A stretch of 64,000 nucleotides of DNA from contig NC_016935.1 of the NCBI RefSeq assembly GCF_000250655.1, positions 7,086,001-7,150,000 on the forward strand, given 5' to 3'. The notes below the pieces were generated by a model. That model saw only the letters and a program-made list of their open reading frames with translations. It ran no database searches and was not told the origin of the DNA. This stretch comes from Paenibacillus mucilaginosus 3016. Its GTDB lineage: Bacteria > Bacillota > Bacilli > Paenibacillales > NBRC-103111. How positions within the stretch are numbered: position 1 is the stretch's first letter; the number at the start of each line of letters is the position of its first letter. A program made the translations under genes and the position numbers. Below are positions 1 to 9,265 of this stretch, piece by piece.

Positions 1-135
1 TGCGGGCACCTCGCCCGGCAGACGCATCCCGAAGCGATGCTCGCCGACCAGCACGGCATCGGCTCCCGCTTCGATATACCGGCGGGCTTCCTCAGTCGAG
101 CCGGCCGGGATGAGCAGTTCCGGTTTTTTCACCAT
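1..135 (-). CDS. U32 family peptidase, N-terminal fragment cut by window edge
   Basis: Only the first 45 codons are present; the gene runs off the left edge of the window. The protein begins MVKKPELLIPAGSTEEARRY and continues through an AGADAVLVGE stretch, which is the typical start of U32 peptidase / tRNA hydroxylation-type proteins (YrrN/YrrO family). An AAGGGA ribosome site lies a few bases before the ATG at 135. It is the last visible gene of the leftward run that includes mltG, and in Bacillus subtilis U32 genes (yrrN, yrrO) also follow mltG (yrrL). Which of the two U32 paralogues this is, and whether it works as a protease or in tRNA modification, cannot be decided from 45 residues. Confidence 0.8.
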   Translation of the reverse strand, partial: MVKKPELLIPAGSTEEARRYIEAGADAVLVGEHRFGMRLPGEVPA

Positions 136-200
136 AACGTTCCCTTCTTTTCTTTCAAGTGGTATAGCCTCAGTCATCGTTCAACCGCTCCGATCCAGCC

Positions 201-1283
201 TTAAGGATTGCCGGCCTTGTTGCTTTCGGCAATATTCTTCTTATGCTGCTCGAAGGTTTCGGCGAACAGATGTCCCATCGTTCCGTCCTTCTTCGTCACG
301 TAGAACAGGTAGGTCGTCGTCTCCGGATAGAGCGCCGCTTCGATGGAAGCGAGCGACGGACTCGCGATCGGTCCGGGAGGCAGGCCTTTATTGAGATAAG
401 TATTATAAGGACTGACCACTTCGAGATCCTTGTGCAGCAGCCTCTCCTTCGGCTTGTCCAGCAGATACTGGACCGTCGCGTCGATCTGCAGGGGCATCCC
501 CTGCTTCAGGCGGTTCTGGATGACGCCGCTGACGATCTTCCGTTCCTCATCCACGACCACCTCGCGCTCGATCAGGGAAGCGATGGTGAGCACCTCATGG
601 AAGGTCAGGCCGCGTTCCTTCATCACGTCCTGCCAGCCCTTGGGCAGCGCTTCGAGCCTTCGGCCCAGCTCCCGCACCATCGTATCCACAATCTCCTGCG
701 GCTTCGCGTCCTTCTTCCATTCATACGTCTCGGGGAAAAGATACCCTTCGAGCCGGTGGCGCAGCTTCGCATCCGGCGCCGGCAGGGCAAGCAGGTCCTC
801 CGTTCCTTCGGACGGCTGGTAGCTGTCCGCCGCGGCCAGCAGGTCCGCCGCCTTCATCCCTTCCTGCTCCTCCAGCTTCTGCGCAATCTGGAGCAGGGTG
901 AAGCCCTCCGGCACGGTCAGCCGCAGTCCGGCTTCCTTGACGGTCCCGCCGCTGTTCAGCGAGGCGATAATCTCATCGGCCGTGACGCCGGGAGTCCATT
1001 CGTACTCGCCCGCCTGAAACCGTCCTCCCTCGCCCTTGTAGCGGAGATAGAGGCTAAAGATCCGGCTGTCCCGGATCAGTCCCTTCGCTTCCAGCTCCTG
1101 TGCCAGCTTGGCGGTCGAGGTCCCCGCCGGGTAAGAGATCCGCACGGCAGCCGCGGAAGGCACCGGCGGCTGAAGTGCGCTGTTGATATAAAACCATACG
1201 GCAGCCGCAGCTGCGGCCAGTAGTACAAGAATGCCCAATACGCCCCAACGCCGGGAGCGTCGGCGCGATGCTGTCGTATCCAC
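201..1283 (-). CDS. mltG: endolytic murein transglycosylase MltG
   Basis: Cleaves nascent peptidoglycan strands and so sets glycan length; a single-pass membrane enzyme of the YceG/MltG family. The protein has a cytoplasmic basic N-terminus, one membrane helix (GVLGILVLLAAAAAAVWFY), a LysM-like region and a C-terminal catalytic domain. The segment IASLIEREVVVDEER holds the conserved catalytic glutamate, followed by IQNRLKQGMPLQIDATVQY, a family signature. An open frame continues to 1400, but I chose the GTG at 1283 because AAAGGGGAG precedes it at normal spacing and the resulting 360 residues equal the usual length. It lies between the U32 gene and the DUF1292 genes on the same strand. Confidence 0.9.
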   Translation of the reverse strand: MDTTASRRRSRRWGVLGILVLLAAAAAAVWFYINSALQPPVPSAAAVRISYPAGTSTAKLAQELEAKGLIRDSRIFSLYLRYKGEGGRFQAGEYEWTPGVTADEIIASLNSGGTVKEAGLRLTVPEGFTLLQIAQKLEEQEGMKAADLLAAADSYQPSEGTEDLLALPAPDAKLRHRLEGYLFPETYEWKKDAKPQEIVDTMVRELGRRLEALPKGWQDVMKERGLTFHEVLTIASLIEREVVVDEERKIVSGVIQNRLKQGMPLQIDATVQYLLDKPKERLLHKDLEVVSPYNTYLNKGLPPGPIASPSLASIEAALYPETTTYLFYVTKKDGTMGHLFAETFEQHKKNIAESNKAGNP

Positions 1284-1469
1284 GTCGCGTTGCTGCTCCC
1301 CTTTCCTGCTTTGCCCGGCTTCAAAATAAAAAGAGCGGATTGTCTCCGCTCCAGGCTTCCCTGCTTGCTCCCTTCGGTCAGGACGGCGCAGCAGCCCCAT
1401 GGCTGCCGCAGCGTCCCCGGCTCGCGCGGAGCCTGCCGGTTCCGCATCATCCCGCAGGGTTACAGCGTA

Positions 1470-1778
1470 TTACATCGATTCATCCGCCGGGAAAGTCCAT
1501 TCATCGAAGAGTTCGGAGATGTTCTCCCACTCATCGTCGTCGTCGATCGTCTCCAGCTCGAGTTCCCCGTCCGCCTTCGCGGTGACGCGGAAAATCTCCG
1601 GTTCGTCTTCCTTGCCCGGAGTGGCCTTCTCGAGCATGGCATACCCCTGGCCGTTCAGCATGAGTTCGGCGGAAATCCGGTACACGACCGATTCCTGCCC
1701 CTCATCATACAAAATAATATCATCTCCGAACACGTCCCGCAACTGGCGTGTCGGCTGAGCTTCGGATGCAGCGCTCAA
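1470..1778 (-). CDS. DUF1292-like small acidic protein
   Basis: A 102-residue acidic protein related in layout to the DUF1292 (YrzB) family: DIILYDEGQESVVYRISAEL resembles the first strands of the neighbouring gene product, and the C-terminal half ends in an acidic ETIDDDDEWENISELFDEW motif, closely matching the TIDDEEEWNIVEETFNTL segment of the next gene. The two genes therefore look like an ancient tandem duplication. The start is taken as TTG at 1778, with GAGGAGG nine bases before it; a longer upstream reading frame lacks a ribosome site and has shadow-like composition. Function is unknown; the family sits with ruvX, ireB and alaS in many Firmicutes. Confidence 0.75.
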   Translation of the reverse strand: MSAASEAQPTRQLRDVFGDDIILYDEGQESVVYRISAELMLNGQGYAMLEKATPGKEDEPEIFRVTAKADGELELETIDDDDEWENISELFDEWTFPADESM

Positions 1779-1840
1779 ACGGATAAGCCTCCTCGGCAGA
1801 CAGCCTGTGCCCCAATGTGGCGGCACAGGCTCTGTATGGA

Positions 1841-2161
1841 TTAGGATTTGGATTCTTCTTCCTCTTCGTCGAACTCTTCCATCAGGGTGTTGAAGGTTTC
1901 CTCGACGATGTTCCATTCTTCTTCGTCGTCAATAGTGTAGAGCTGCAGATCGTCGCCGTCTTCTTCATAGCGGAACGCATACACTTCGTCGGATTCCTCA
2001 TCGGCATCGACAGGAACAACCATCATGTACTTTTTGTCCGAGCCGTCCACTTCGAATTTCATGATGACTTCGAACTCTTCTTCGTTGCCTTCTTCATCCG
2101 GAATGTAAATGATCTCGGGCTCTTCTTGCAGCTGTTCTTGGATTTGGTCTTTGTCTGACAT
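1841..2161 (-). CDS. DUF1292 family protein (YrzB-like)
   Basis: A 106-residue, strongly acidic protein of the DUF1292 family. The core EEFEVIMKFEVDGSDKKYMM followed by VPVDADEESDEVYAFRYEED is the family signature, and the tail ends in a run of glutamates. In Bacillus subtilis the equivalent gene (yrzB) follows yrrK (ruvX), exactly as here: ruvX ends at 2176 and this gene starts at 2161 with GAGGTG as ribosome site. The function is not established. It is probably co-transcribed with ireB and ruvX upstream and with the second DUF1292-like gene downstream. Confidence 0.88.
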   Translation of the reverse strand: MSDKDQIQEQLQEEPEIIYIPDEEGNEEEFEVIMKFEVDGSDKKYMMVVPVDADEESDEVYAFRYEEDGDDLQLYTIDDEEEWNIVEETFNTLMEEFDEEEEESKS

Positions 2162-2175
2162 GTTCCTTCACCTCT

Positions 2176-2589
2176 TTACCTAGAATGAGAATCCATATAG
2201 TTTTGCAAAATGAGCGCAGCCGCCATCTTGTCGATGACCTGCTTTCGTTTCTTTCGGGAAACGTCCGCCTCCAGCAGTGTGCGCGTGGCGGAGACGGTCG
2301 TGAGCCGTTCGTCCCACAGATGAACCGGCATCCCTAGTGTTTCATGCAAAGTTTGGGAGAATGCAATACAAATTTCTCCACGGGGGCCAATCGTGTTATT
2401 CATATTCTTCGGCAGACCGACGACAATCTCGGTCACGCCGTACTGCTCGGTAATCTCCCGAAGGCGGGCGAAGTCTCGCTCCGCCGTGGTCCGGCGGATC
2501 ACTTCAAGACCCTGTGCCGTCCAGCCGAGCTCGTCGCTCAGTGCCACGCCGATCGTTTTGTCCCCGTAATCGAGTCCCATGTAACGCAT
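2176..2589 (-). CDS. ruvX: RuvX/YqgF family putative Holliday junction resolvase
   Basis: A 137-residue RNase H-fold protein of the RuvX/YqgF family, linked to 16S rRNA 5'-end maturation and possibly Holliday junction resolution. The N-terminus [20 protein letters not shown] carries the first catalytic aspartate (D7) in the usual GLDYG motif; [14 protein letters not shown] and [11 protein letters not shown] supply the further conserved acidic residues. The length equals the family norm. It sits between ireB and the DUF1292 gene, the classic ireB-ruvX-yrzB order, on the same strand and with short gaps, so an operon is likely. Confidence 0.93.
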   Translation of the reverse strand: MRYMGLDYGDKTIGVALSDELGWTAQGLEVIRRTTAERDFARLREITEQYGVTEIVVGLPKNMNNTIGPRGEICIAFSQTLHETLGMPVHLWDERLTTVSATRTLLEADVSRKKRKQVIDKMAAALILQNYMDSHSR

Positions 2590-2656
2590 GCTGCTTGCTC
2601 TCCTTGCAGCGGCAGCAGCCCCAAGTTCAGCCGCCTGCCGCCATTCCCTCGGATGC

Positions 2657-2920
2657 TTAAGATTTGTGGTTCTGAAGATAGGAACGCACGAGCTCCTCGA
2701 TCAGTTCGTCGCGCTCCCTCTTGCGGATCATGCTCCGCGCGTTGTTGTGGCGCGGGATGTAAGCCGGATCGCCGGAGAGCAGATATCCGACGATTTGGTT
2801 GATCGGATTGTACCCTTTCTCCTGGAGGGCATCATACACGGCGAGTATGACTTCTTTGGGCGAAGTCTCGATCTCCTCCGCTTTCACGTTAAACTTCATC
2901 GTTTTATCCATCGAACTCAC
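2657..2920 (-). CDS. ireB: IreB family regulatory phosphoprotein (UPF0297, YrzL)
   Basis: A small 87-residue protein of the UPF0297/IreB family. In Enterococcus faecalis IreB is phosphorylated by the PASTA kinase IreK and modulates cephalosporin resistance. The sequence is highly conserved: [19 protein letters not shown], then [20 protein letters not shown], then [20 protein letters not shown]. Two GTG starts are possible (2929 and 2920); 2920 is preferred because AGGGGG is at better spacing and the product then begins [10 protein letters not shown] as in relatives. It lies between alaS (upstream) and ruvX, the standard Firmicutes order. Confidence 0.93.
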   Translation of the reverse strand: MSSMDKTMKFNVKAEEIETSPKEVILAVYDALQEKGYNPINQIVGYLLSGDPAYIPRHNNARSMIRKRERDELIEELVRSYLQNHKS

Positions 2921-2996
2921 GCTGAGCACCCCCTGCCATCATCTTACACTCTCTTATTCGCCATTTGTCGAAAAATTCCTCTTGACAAGCAAAAAT

Positions 2997-5618
2997 TTAT
3001 TTGGAAACGAGCAGCCCTTCCACGCTTTGCAGCGCCTCCTGGAGCTTCGAGGCATCCTTGCCGCCCGCCTGCGCCATGTCCGGACGTCCGCCGCCGCTGC
3101 CTCCGCAGCGCACAGCCACTTCCTTGATGAGCTTGCCGGCATGGTAGCCTTGGGCCACGAGATCCGGAGTAACGGCCGCCACGAGGTTGACCTTGTCTTC
3201 CGCAGGCGCCCCCAGCACGATCACGGCCGAACCCAGCTTCGATTTCATCTGGTCGACGATGTTGCGCAGGGACTCCATGTCGGCTGCGGATACCTGGGCC
3301 GCCAGCAGCTGGACGCCGTTCACGGTCCGCACCTGATCCGTCAGGGAGCCCGCTTCGATCCCGCCCAGCTTCGCCTTCAGGGACTCGTTCTCGCGGGAGA
3401 GCTCCTTGATCTGCCCGAACAGGGCGTCGATGCGCTTCGGCACGTCGGCGATGTTCGACTTGAGCAGCGACGACGCGTCGCGGAGCAGCTGGAGCTGGCC
3501 GTCGAGGTACTGGTAGGCATGGCGGCCTGTAGTCGCCTCAATCCGGCGTACGCCCGAGCCGATGCCCGACTCGCTGATGATCTTGAAGAGGCCGATCTGG
3601 CTCGTGTTCTGCACGTGGCAGCCGCCGCACAGCTCGAGGCTGTAGCCGCCGACCTTCACGACGCGGACCACGTCGCCGTACTTCTCGCCGAAGAGGGCCA
3701 TCGCGCCCATCGCCTTCGCTTCCGCGATCGGCTTCAGGGAAATGTCGACCTCGGTCGTCTTCCAGATCTGCGCGTTCACCCGGCGCTCGATCTCCTGCAG
3801 CTCTTCGGCCGAGATCGAACCGAAGTGCGAGAAGTCGAAGCGCAGACGCTCCGGTGCCACGAGGGAACCCGCCTGGTTGACGTGCTCGCCGAGCACTTCT
3901 TTTAGTGCCTTATGGAGCAGGTGCGTCGCGGTATGGTTTTTGATGATATCCTCACGCACTTCCTGCGTGACGGTAGCCTGCACGGAATCCCCCTTGCGGA
4001 GCACGCCGGCTTCCACCACCACGGTATGCACGTGCTGGCCGTGCGGTGCCTTCGTCACATCTTCGACCTTCAGCACCGTATCGCCTGCCGTAATGTAGCC
4101 GTGGTCGCTGACCTGGCCGCCGCTCTCGGCATAGAACGGAGTGACGTCCAGGATCACCTGGCACGTCTCACCGGTGCCGACCAGATCCACGAACTGGTTC
4201 TCATGGACCACCGCGATCACTTTAGCAGGTGTTACCAGATCAGTATATCCAACAAACTCGCTTTTAACCGCGAAGTCGGCCAGCGGCCCGCCCTGCGTCT
4301 GCATGCTGCCGGAATCCTGGCGTGCGGCACGAGCACGGTCGCGCTGCTCCTGCATCGCGGCGTCGAACCCTTCGCGGTCCACGGTCATCCCCTTCTCCGC
4401 TGCAAAATCCTCCGTCAGGTCGAACGGGAAGCCGTAAGTGTCATAGAGCTTGAATGCGTCCGGTCCGGAGATCTGCGTGGAGCCCGCCTGGCGTGCCTTC
4501 TCCGCCATCTCGCCGAGAATCGCGAGGCCGTCGGACAGCGTCTCGTGGAAGCGCTCCTCCTCCGTGCGGATCACCTTCTCGATGAACTCGCGCTTCTCAA
4601 CGACTTCCGGATAGTACACGCCCATCACGTCGCCGACGATCGGCGTCAGCAGGTACAGGAACGGCTTATCCATGCCGAGCACCTTGCCGTAGCGGACAGC
4701 CCGGCGAAGCAGACGGCGGATGACATAGCCGCGGCCTTCATTGGATGGCAGGACGCCGTCGCCGACGGAGAACGCGACCGTACGGATGTGGTCCGCGATA
4801 ACCTTCAGCGCCACGTCGAACTCTTCGTTCTCCTTGTACTTCACGCCGGCCAGCTCGCAGGTCTTCTGGATCATCGGCTGGAACAGGTCGGTGTCGAAGT
4901 TCGAGTCCACGTCCTGCAGGATCGAAGCGAAGCGCTCGAGGCCAGCGCCCGTATCGATGTTCTTGTTCGGCAGCGGCGTATAGGAGCCGTCCTTGTTGTG
5001 GTTGAACTGCGAGAACACGAGGTTCCATACTTCGAGGAAGCGCTCGTTCTCGCCGCCCGGCCAGCACTCCGGATCGCTCAGGTCGCCGTACTTGTCGCCG
5101 CGGTCGTAGAAGATCTCCGTACACGGTCCGCAAGGGCCTTCGCCGATATCCCAGAAGTTCTCCTGCAGCTTGTAGATGCGTTCCGCCGGCAGGCCGATCT
5201 TCTTGTTCCAGTAGTCGAACGCCTCCGTATCCTCCGGGTAGACGGTAACGGACAGGCGCTCCGGATCGAAGCCGATCCACTCGGGGCTCGTCAGGAACTC
5301 CCATGCCCACGTGATGACTTCTTCCTTGAAGTAGTCGCCGATGGAGAAGTTGCCGAGCATCTCGAAGAACGTATGGTGGCGGCGCGTCTTGCCGACATTC
5401 TCGATGTCGTTGGTACGGATGCATTTCTGCGAGTTCGCGATCCGCGGATTCTCCGGCACGACGCGGCCGTCGAAGTACGGCTTCAGCGGCGCCATCCCCG
5501 CGTTGATCCACAGCAGCGACGGGTCGTTATGCGGAACGAGCGGCGCGCTCGGCTCGATTTTGTGTCCTTTGCTTTCGAAGAACTGCAGCCATTTGGAACG
5601 GATTTCACTGGCTTTCAT
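2997..5618 (-). CDS. alaS: alanyl-tRNA synthetase
   Basis: Class II aminoacyl-tRNA synthetase charging tRNA-Ala, 873 residues, full length. The N-terminus [19 protein letters not shown] and the class II motif regions ([24 protein letters not shown]-like) form the catalytic domain. The editing domain has the zinc-site motif [10 protein letters not shown] and the matching GGCHV, and the C-terminal end carries the [16 protein letters not shown]-type C-Ala domain. The open frame continues upstream to 5834, but the ATG at 5618 has AAGGAG before it and matches family starts; the upstream part is T-box leader. Expression is expected to respond to uncharged tRNA-Ala through the leader at 5667-5960. 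Confidence 0.97.
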   Translation of the reverse strand: MKASEIRSKWLQFFESKGHKIEPSAPLVPHNDPSLLWINAGMAPLKPYFDGRVVPENPRIANSQKCIRTNDIENVGKTRRHHTFFEMLGNFSIGDYFKEEVITWAWEFLTSPEWIGFDPERLSVTVYPEDTEAFDYWNKKIGLPAERIYKLQENFWDIGEGPCGPCTEIFYDRGDKYGDLSDPECWPGGENERFLEVWNLVFSQFNHNKDGSYTPLPNKNIDTGAGLERFASILQDVDSNFDTDLFQPMIQKTCELAGVKYKENEEFDVALKVIADHIRTVAFSVGDGVLPSNEGRGYVIRRLLRRAVRYGKVLGMDKPFLYLLTPIVGDVMGVYYPEVVEKREFIEKVIRTEEERFHETLSDGLAILGEMAEKARQAGSTQISGPDAFKLYDTYGFPFDLTEDFAAEKGMTVDREGFDAAMQEQRDRARAARQDSGSMQTQGGPLADFAVKSEFVGYTDLVTPAKVIAVVHENQFVDLVGTGETCQVILDVTPFYAESGGQVSDHGYITAGDTVLKVEDVTKAPHGQHVHTVVVEAGVLRKGDSVQATVTQEVREDIIKNHTATHLLHKALKEVLGEHVNQAGSLVAPERLRFDFSHFGSISAEELQEIERRVNAQIWKTTEVDISLKPIAEAKAMGAMALFGEKYGDVVRVVKVGGYSLELCGGCHVQNTSQIGLFKIISESGIGSGVRRIEATTGRHAYQYLDGQLQLLRDASSLLKSNIADVPKRIDALFGQIKELSRENESLKAKLGGIEAGSLTDQVRTVNGVQLLAAQVSAADMESLRNIVDQMKSKLGSAVIVLGAPAEDKVNLVAAVTPDLVAQGYHAGKLIKEVAVRCGGSGGGRPDMAQAGGKDASKLQEALQSVEGLLVSK

Positions 5619-5666
5619 GACGGTAACTCCTTTTATGGTAGGTTTGGGGAAAACAGGTGTGAAAAA

Positions 5667-5960
5667 ACAAAAAAACGCCCCTGAAAAACAGGGACGAGTT
5701 GCTCGCGGTACCACCCTGGTTATTGCGCGGCGCGGCCCCGGTTCAAGGCGGCCCTGCAATCTCCTTAGACAAGACGATAACGGGTCTTGAGACCGGCGGA
5801 GTTGATCCGCGCTCCGAAAGTAGCGTTCAGTCATTCTTCATCAGGAAGGCATTCGCAGCGAGGACGGGCGCTTCCGGCTCCGGTTCCTCAGCCTTCTCTC
5901 TGGCTAATGGGCTATGACCTACTGAATTTCATCTACGCTTTGGTGGGATATGCTTACTTG
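5667..5960 (-). promoter_or_regulatory. T-box riboswitch leader of alaS
   Basis: Read on the minus strand, the leader contains the T-box sequence AGGGTGGTACCGCG (5703-5716 region), then a hairpin CGTCCCTG/CAGGGGCG followed by seven Ts (about 5669-5700), which is the terminator competing with the antiterminator. Upstream, a CCAGAGAG element (about 5895-5905) fits the distal part of Stem I and is also present in the hisS leader. The base of Stem I can be drawn from AGCGT/ACGCT. A GCT near that base could be the alanine specifier, but this needs a folded model. Uncharged tRNA-Ala should promote read-through into alaS. Confidence 0.93.
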
Positions 5961-5975
5961 GGTATTCCTTCCCAA

Positions 5976-6005
5976 AGTATACCCGGACGGGGGCGGGCAT
6001 GTCAA
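5976..6005 (-). promoter_or_regulatory. sigma-A promoter for the alaS leader
   Basis: On the minus strand a perfect -35 TTGACA (6000-6005) is followed after 18 bases by a -10 TATACT (5976-5981). Transcription would begin near 5968, just before Stem I of the T-box. Confidence 0.8.
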
Positions 6006-6100
6006 CTTGGGTCCGCTCCCGGTGGAAGCGCCTCTCCATAGAGCCGCCAGGGTTCATTGTGGCGTCGCTCGGTTCTTCCCCCGCCCCGATTACACCAGCC

Positions 6101-6382
6101 TCAGTTCCAGCTCATCCGGGTGACGAGCCGGTGCTTGAACAGGCTGAGCACGAAGTCGATATAGTAGTCCTCGCGGACAATCCACTGGTACTCCTCGTGG
6201 CCGTGTGCATAGAAGAGCACATCCGTAAGGACATCGTTGTCGTTAAAATGGTCGCGGATGCGCTTCACCGCTTTCTCCAGCTCGGCATCCGGGCTGTGGA
6301 GCTTCATGCGGAACTCGATATCCTGGCCTGATGCATCCTCTTCTATGGTCAGCAGCTCGGGATTGTATTCATAGTGGAGCAT
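6101..6382 (-). CDS. conserved-looking hypothetical protein, 93 aa
   Basis: A 93-residue soluble protein starting at the ATG 6382, preceded by AAGGAGGC at good spacing, which is the main argument that it is real. The sequence is mixed and non-repetitive, with charged helices (LHSPDAELEKAVKRIRDHF) and aromatic-rich ends (YAHGHEEYQWIVREDYYIDF). No membrane segment, signal peptide or known motif is visible. It lies alone between the alaS leader and the germination operon, in the same direction. I do not recognise the family. A weak promoter (TTGCAT-17-GATAGT, near 6465-6495) could serve it, but the match is poor. Confidence 0.65.
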   Translation of the reverse strand: MLHYEYNPELLTIEEDASGQDIEFRMKLHSPDAELEKAVKRIRDHFNDNDVLTDVLFYAHGHEEYQWIVREDYYIDFVLSLFKHRLVTRMSWN

Positions 6383-6628
6383 GGAACTGCCTCCTTACCT
6401 TGGACAAATGACAGCTTGGCGCTGCAGCGGCGGTACCTTTCCGATAGGTCCGTCCCTATATTTACTATCTCACAGCGGACACGCCAATGCAATCACCGGA
6501 AGGCCATGGCCGGCTGACTGGATGATCATGGTAAGTTTTTATAAATAAGGTAGCAACTTTGTTTTCATCGATGACTGATGAAGCTGACCGTCTTCCGCTC
6601 CTCCATCTTTTGGTAGTTATGCCGGCTG

Positions 6629-7856
6629 CTATTCTATTTTCGTTATGTTGTTAGTCTTCAATTCAGAACGCTGCAGTGTAATGTGAACCTCCACTTCAAT
6701 GGGGGACTGTGCAAACGATTCATTCCATTTCCCCGCAACCGAAAGGAATTGCCGGTAATGCCTCCGATATAACTTCTCACCGAATCCGATGGGGTCAACT
6801 CCGTATTCCCCTTGGATATGCCGGATCGTTACCATCATCTGGTTCTTAATATAACTCGACGTCAGTTCCTCCAATTTCTGATACTCCAAAACGCTGCTTA
6901 AATCTTTCTCTATGTCCGTACTGGGCACATTTCCTTTACCATATAAGACCAGGCGGATCTCGGGCTTCCCGTGCTCCAGCGAGACTTTCATTTGCGAACG
7001 CCAATTCAGCAGTCGGATCGCCGCGTATTCTCCCTTTTTCTCAAGGGGGACAGACAAGGTTGTACCCTTTAATTCACCGGCAGCCATAGACAGCATACGA
7101 GTATCATCTAAAGAAATAAAACCGAGTAACTTGTCTTTTTGAAAGACTGCTGTTCCAACCAATTCAGCCGTGGCTTTGGGTGTCGGAGATTTTATACTGC
7201 CCGCATCCTTTCCCAATGCGGGGTCCCCTATGAGGGTGATCGCACTTAGAGTAGGCTCTCGGCCTTTCGCAGCCAGAGCCTGGTTAAAAATCAAACAAGC
7301 GGCTTCGAAGAGCTCCACCCCACAGCTTCGATAAATTATCCAGTTGCGAATGTATTTTAAAGGTGGGATAGGGTCCGCGAGGGAACAGAACCTTGAGTAT
7401 GTCAGATGCTTTGTAATTCTTAGCAACCAGAATTAAGACGTCTTCACGTACGTATCTCGAGCGTTGAAGCACATCAATATAGTGGTTGAGCCCCTTACGG
7501 GCAAGGCGCTCGTCGATAATGATAACCCCAACGTGAGATACATTGATACTTCGATCCAAGACCTGGTTGAATTTTACCATGGCTTCCGGCGTCGTATTCG
7601 CCTCAACAGCGTAATTGATGACAGGCGCCGCTCCTTCCCCGCCTTTTATTGCCTGCGCCTCGCTGGCATTCAGCGTTTCGCCTGTCACTCGAATTTTACT
7701 CTCGGTACCCGGTTCGAGGGCTAATCCTGTGAAGAGAGACGTTCTATTCAGTTCCTGTAAGTCCCAGCAGCCTGAGAGCAATAGAAGTGATCCCAGACCT
7801 GCCATAGCGATAATCGGCTTGATCATCATGTGTGCCTCCAGGTCAGGTGTCCGCAT
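6629..7856 (-). pseudogene. Ger(x)C family spore germination lipoprotein, frameshifted
   Basis: Encodes the C-subunit (lipoprotein) of a germinant receptor, split in two reading frames. The first frame (7284-7856) starts MRTPDLEAHMMIKPIIAMAG, has a lipobox LLLLSGC and the N-terminal Ger(x)C domain, then runs into an unrelated tail ending GGALRSRLFDF. The second frame (6629 to about 7320) resumes the family sequence with VELFEAACLIFNQALAAKG and continues through the C-terminal domain to the end. The switch falls at a GGGG run (7318-7321); removing one G restores a protein of about 408 residues, the normal family length. It starts in a one-base TAATG overlap with the gerA stop. Either a real inactivating mutation or a sequence error. 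Confidence 0.85.
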
Positions 7857-9265
7857 TAATTCGATTTTGATCGAAAGAGGCGAATGGGGTCAAAGTACGA
7901 AAACCCAAACGTAGTAAGCCTGATCAAATGAATAATCAAAAAGCACGCAGACAAGATGAGCCCATAGATTCCGAAGAGGGATGCTATAATAATCAGCGCA
8001 AACCGGAGCAGACGGACATTAGATCCGAAAGTATACACCGGGGCTGCAAAGCCTGAAATGGCAGCCATCGCTACAATAATGACCGCAAAATTGCCAACGA
8101 TCCCTGCTTCGACGGCTGCTTGTCCAAGTACCAATGCCCCGACAACGGATATGGCCTGACCTACGATCCGGGGCATTCTTGTACCCGCCTCTCTTAAAAT
8201 CTCAAAGGTAACCTCCATCAATAAGATCTCGATCACCGCGGGAAACGGGACGCCTTCTCTTTGGGAAGCTATGCTGATCAACAGAATGGTTGGCACAAGT
8301 TCCTGCTGATAATTCGTTGCCGCAATATAGAGCGCCGAAATAAAAAGGGAGATGAGAAAAGCTGCATACCTTAGGTAACGGGTGAAATTGCCGAACACAA
8401 CCCACTGATATTGATCCTCCGGTGACTTAAAAAAATCGCGCATGGCTGCAGGGAAGGCTAGTACGTAAGGACTTCCATTCACAATAACCGCAGCTCTGCG
8501 TTCGAGCAGGAATTCACAAATCGCATCCGGACGCTCGCTGCTGTAGATCGTCGGGAATAGGGCAAATCCTTTTGGCCGCAAAATGTTCTCAATGTTTCCC
8601 GAATCGAAAACACTGTTGATTTTTGTTTTTTGAATTGAAGTTCTCAATTTCCACAACAGGTCCGGATCAATCCCGCCTTCAATATAGGCGATGTACAGGT
8701 GCGTGCCTGATTGCTCGCCGATGGTGTGCTTCTCGAAACGAAGATTTACGTTCAGTAACCGTCTGCGGATCAGACTCATATTGGTTTGAGCGGATTCTGT
8801 AAATCCCTCTTTAGGTCCTCTGATGACAGATTGTGAAGTTGGCTCTTCTACCGATCTGGCGTCCAAGTGCTTTACATCGACCGCCAGCACACCCTCAACC
8901 TCATCGACAGCCAATCCAGCGTATCCGTTCACCAGCATGCGATCCAATCCTTCTACACTGCAGAGCAGTTCACTTGCCATGCCGCCAAAACAGGTTTCCT
9001 TTACTACTTGCAGCGGTTGAGTGCACGCTGCATCTATATTCGCAAAAGAAAGGGGCCCAATGACATGTTCCATCATGTAAGCCGAACTGGTCATTGAATT
9101 CAAGAAGCAAAGAAGTGCTTTTTTCTGTCCAATGCGAATCTCCATCATGGAAAGATCGTCCGAGTTTCCGAATATACCGTCGATGTGTGCCTTTATTTGA
9201 AGAAGGGAAGAGATAACCATAACTTCATCTTTTGATGACGGTGGATTTTTACCCCAATGCTTCAT
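7856..9265 (-). CDS. GerA/GerKA family spore germination receptor subunit
   Basis: A-subunit of a germinant receptor in the inner membrane of the spore, 469 residues. The N-terminal soluble domain ends with the conserved motif QSVIRGPKEGFTES; the C-terminal half has four to five membrane helices (for example YLRYAAFLISLFISALYIAA and the last helix LFGIYGLILSACFLIIHLI), with TFGFSYFDPI near the end, typical for the family. It starts inside the gerB reading frame (17-base overlap) and its stop overlaps the start of gerC, so the genes are translationally coupled. The ligand cannot be predicted from sequence. Confidence 0.93.
   Translation of the reverse strand: MKHWGKNPPSSKDEVMVISSLLQIKAHIDGIFGNSDDLSMMEIRIGQKKALLCFLNSMTSSAYMMEHVIGPLSFANIDAACTQPLQVVKETCFGGMASELLCSVEGLDRMLVNGYAGLAVDEVEGVLAVDVKHLDARSVEEPTSQSVIRGPKEGFTESAQTNMSLIRRRLLNVNLRFEKHTIGEQSGTHLYIAYIEGGIDPDLLWKLRTSIQKTKINSVFDSGNIENILRPKGFALFPTIYSSERPDAICEFLLERRAAVIVNGSPYVLAFPAAMRDFFKSPEDQYQWVVFGNFTRYLRYAAFLISLFISALYIAATNYQQELVPTILLISIASQREGVPFPAVIEILLMEVTFEILREAGTRMPRIVGQAISVVGALVLGQAAVEAGIVGNFAVIIVAMAAISGFAAPVYTFGSNVRLLRFALIIIASLFGIYGLILSACFLIIHLIRLTTFGFSYFDPIRLFRSKSN

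Noticed and set aside
3912-5684. 590-codon plus-strand frame opposite alaS
   Set aside because: It is the antisense of a highly conserved gene, has no ribosome site, and its Arg/His/Val-rich composition is typical of shadows in GC-rich DNA.
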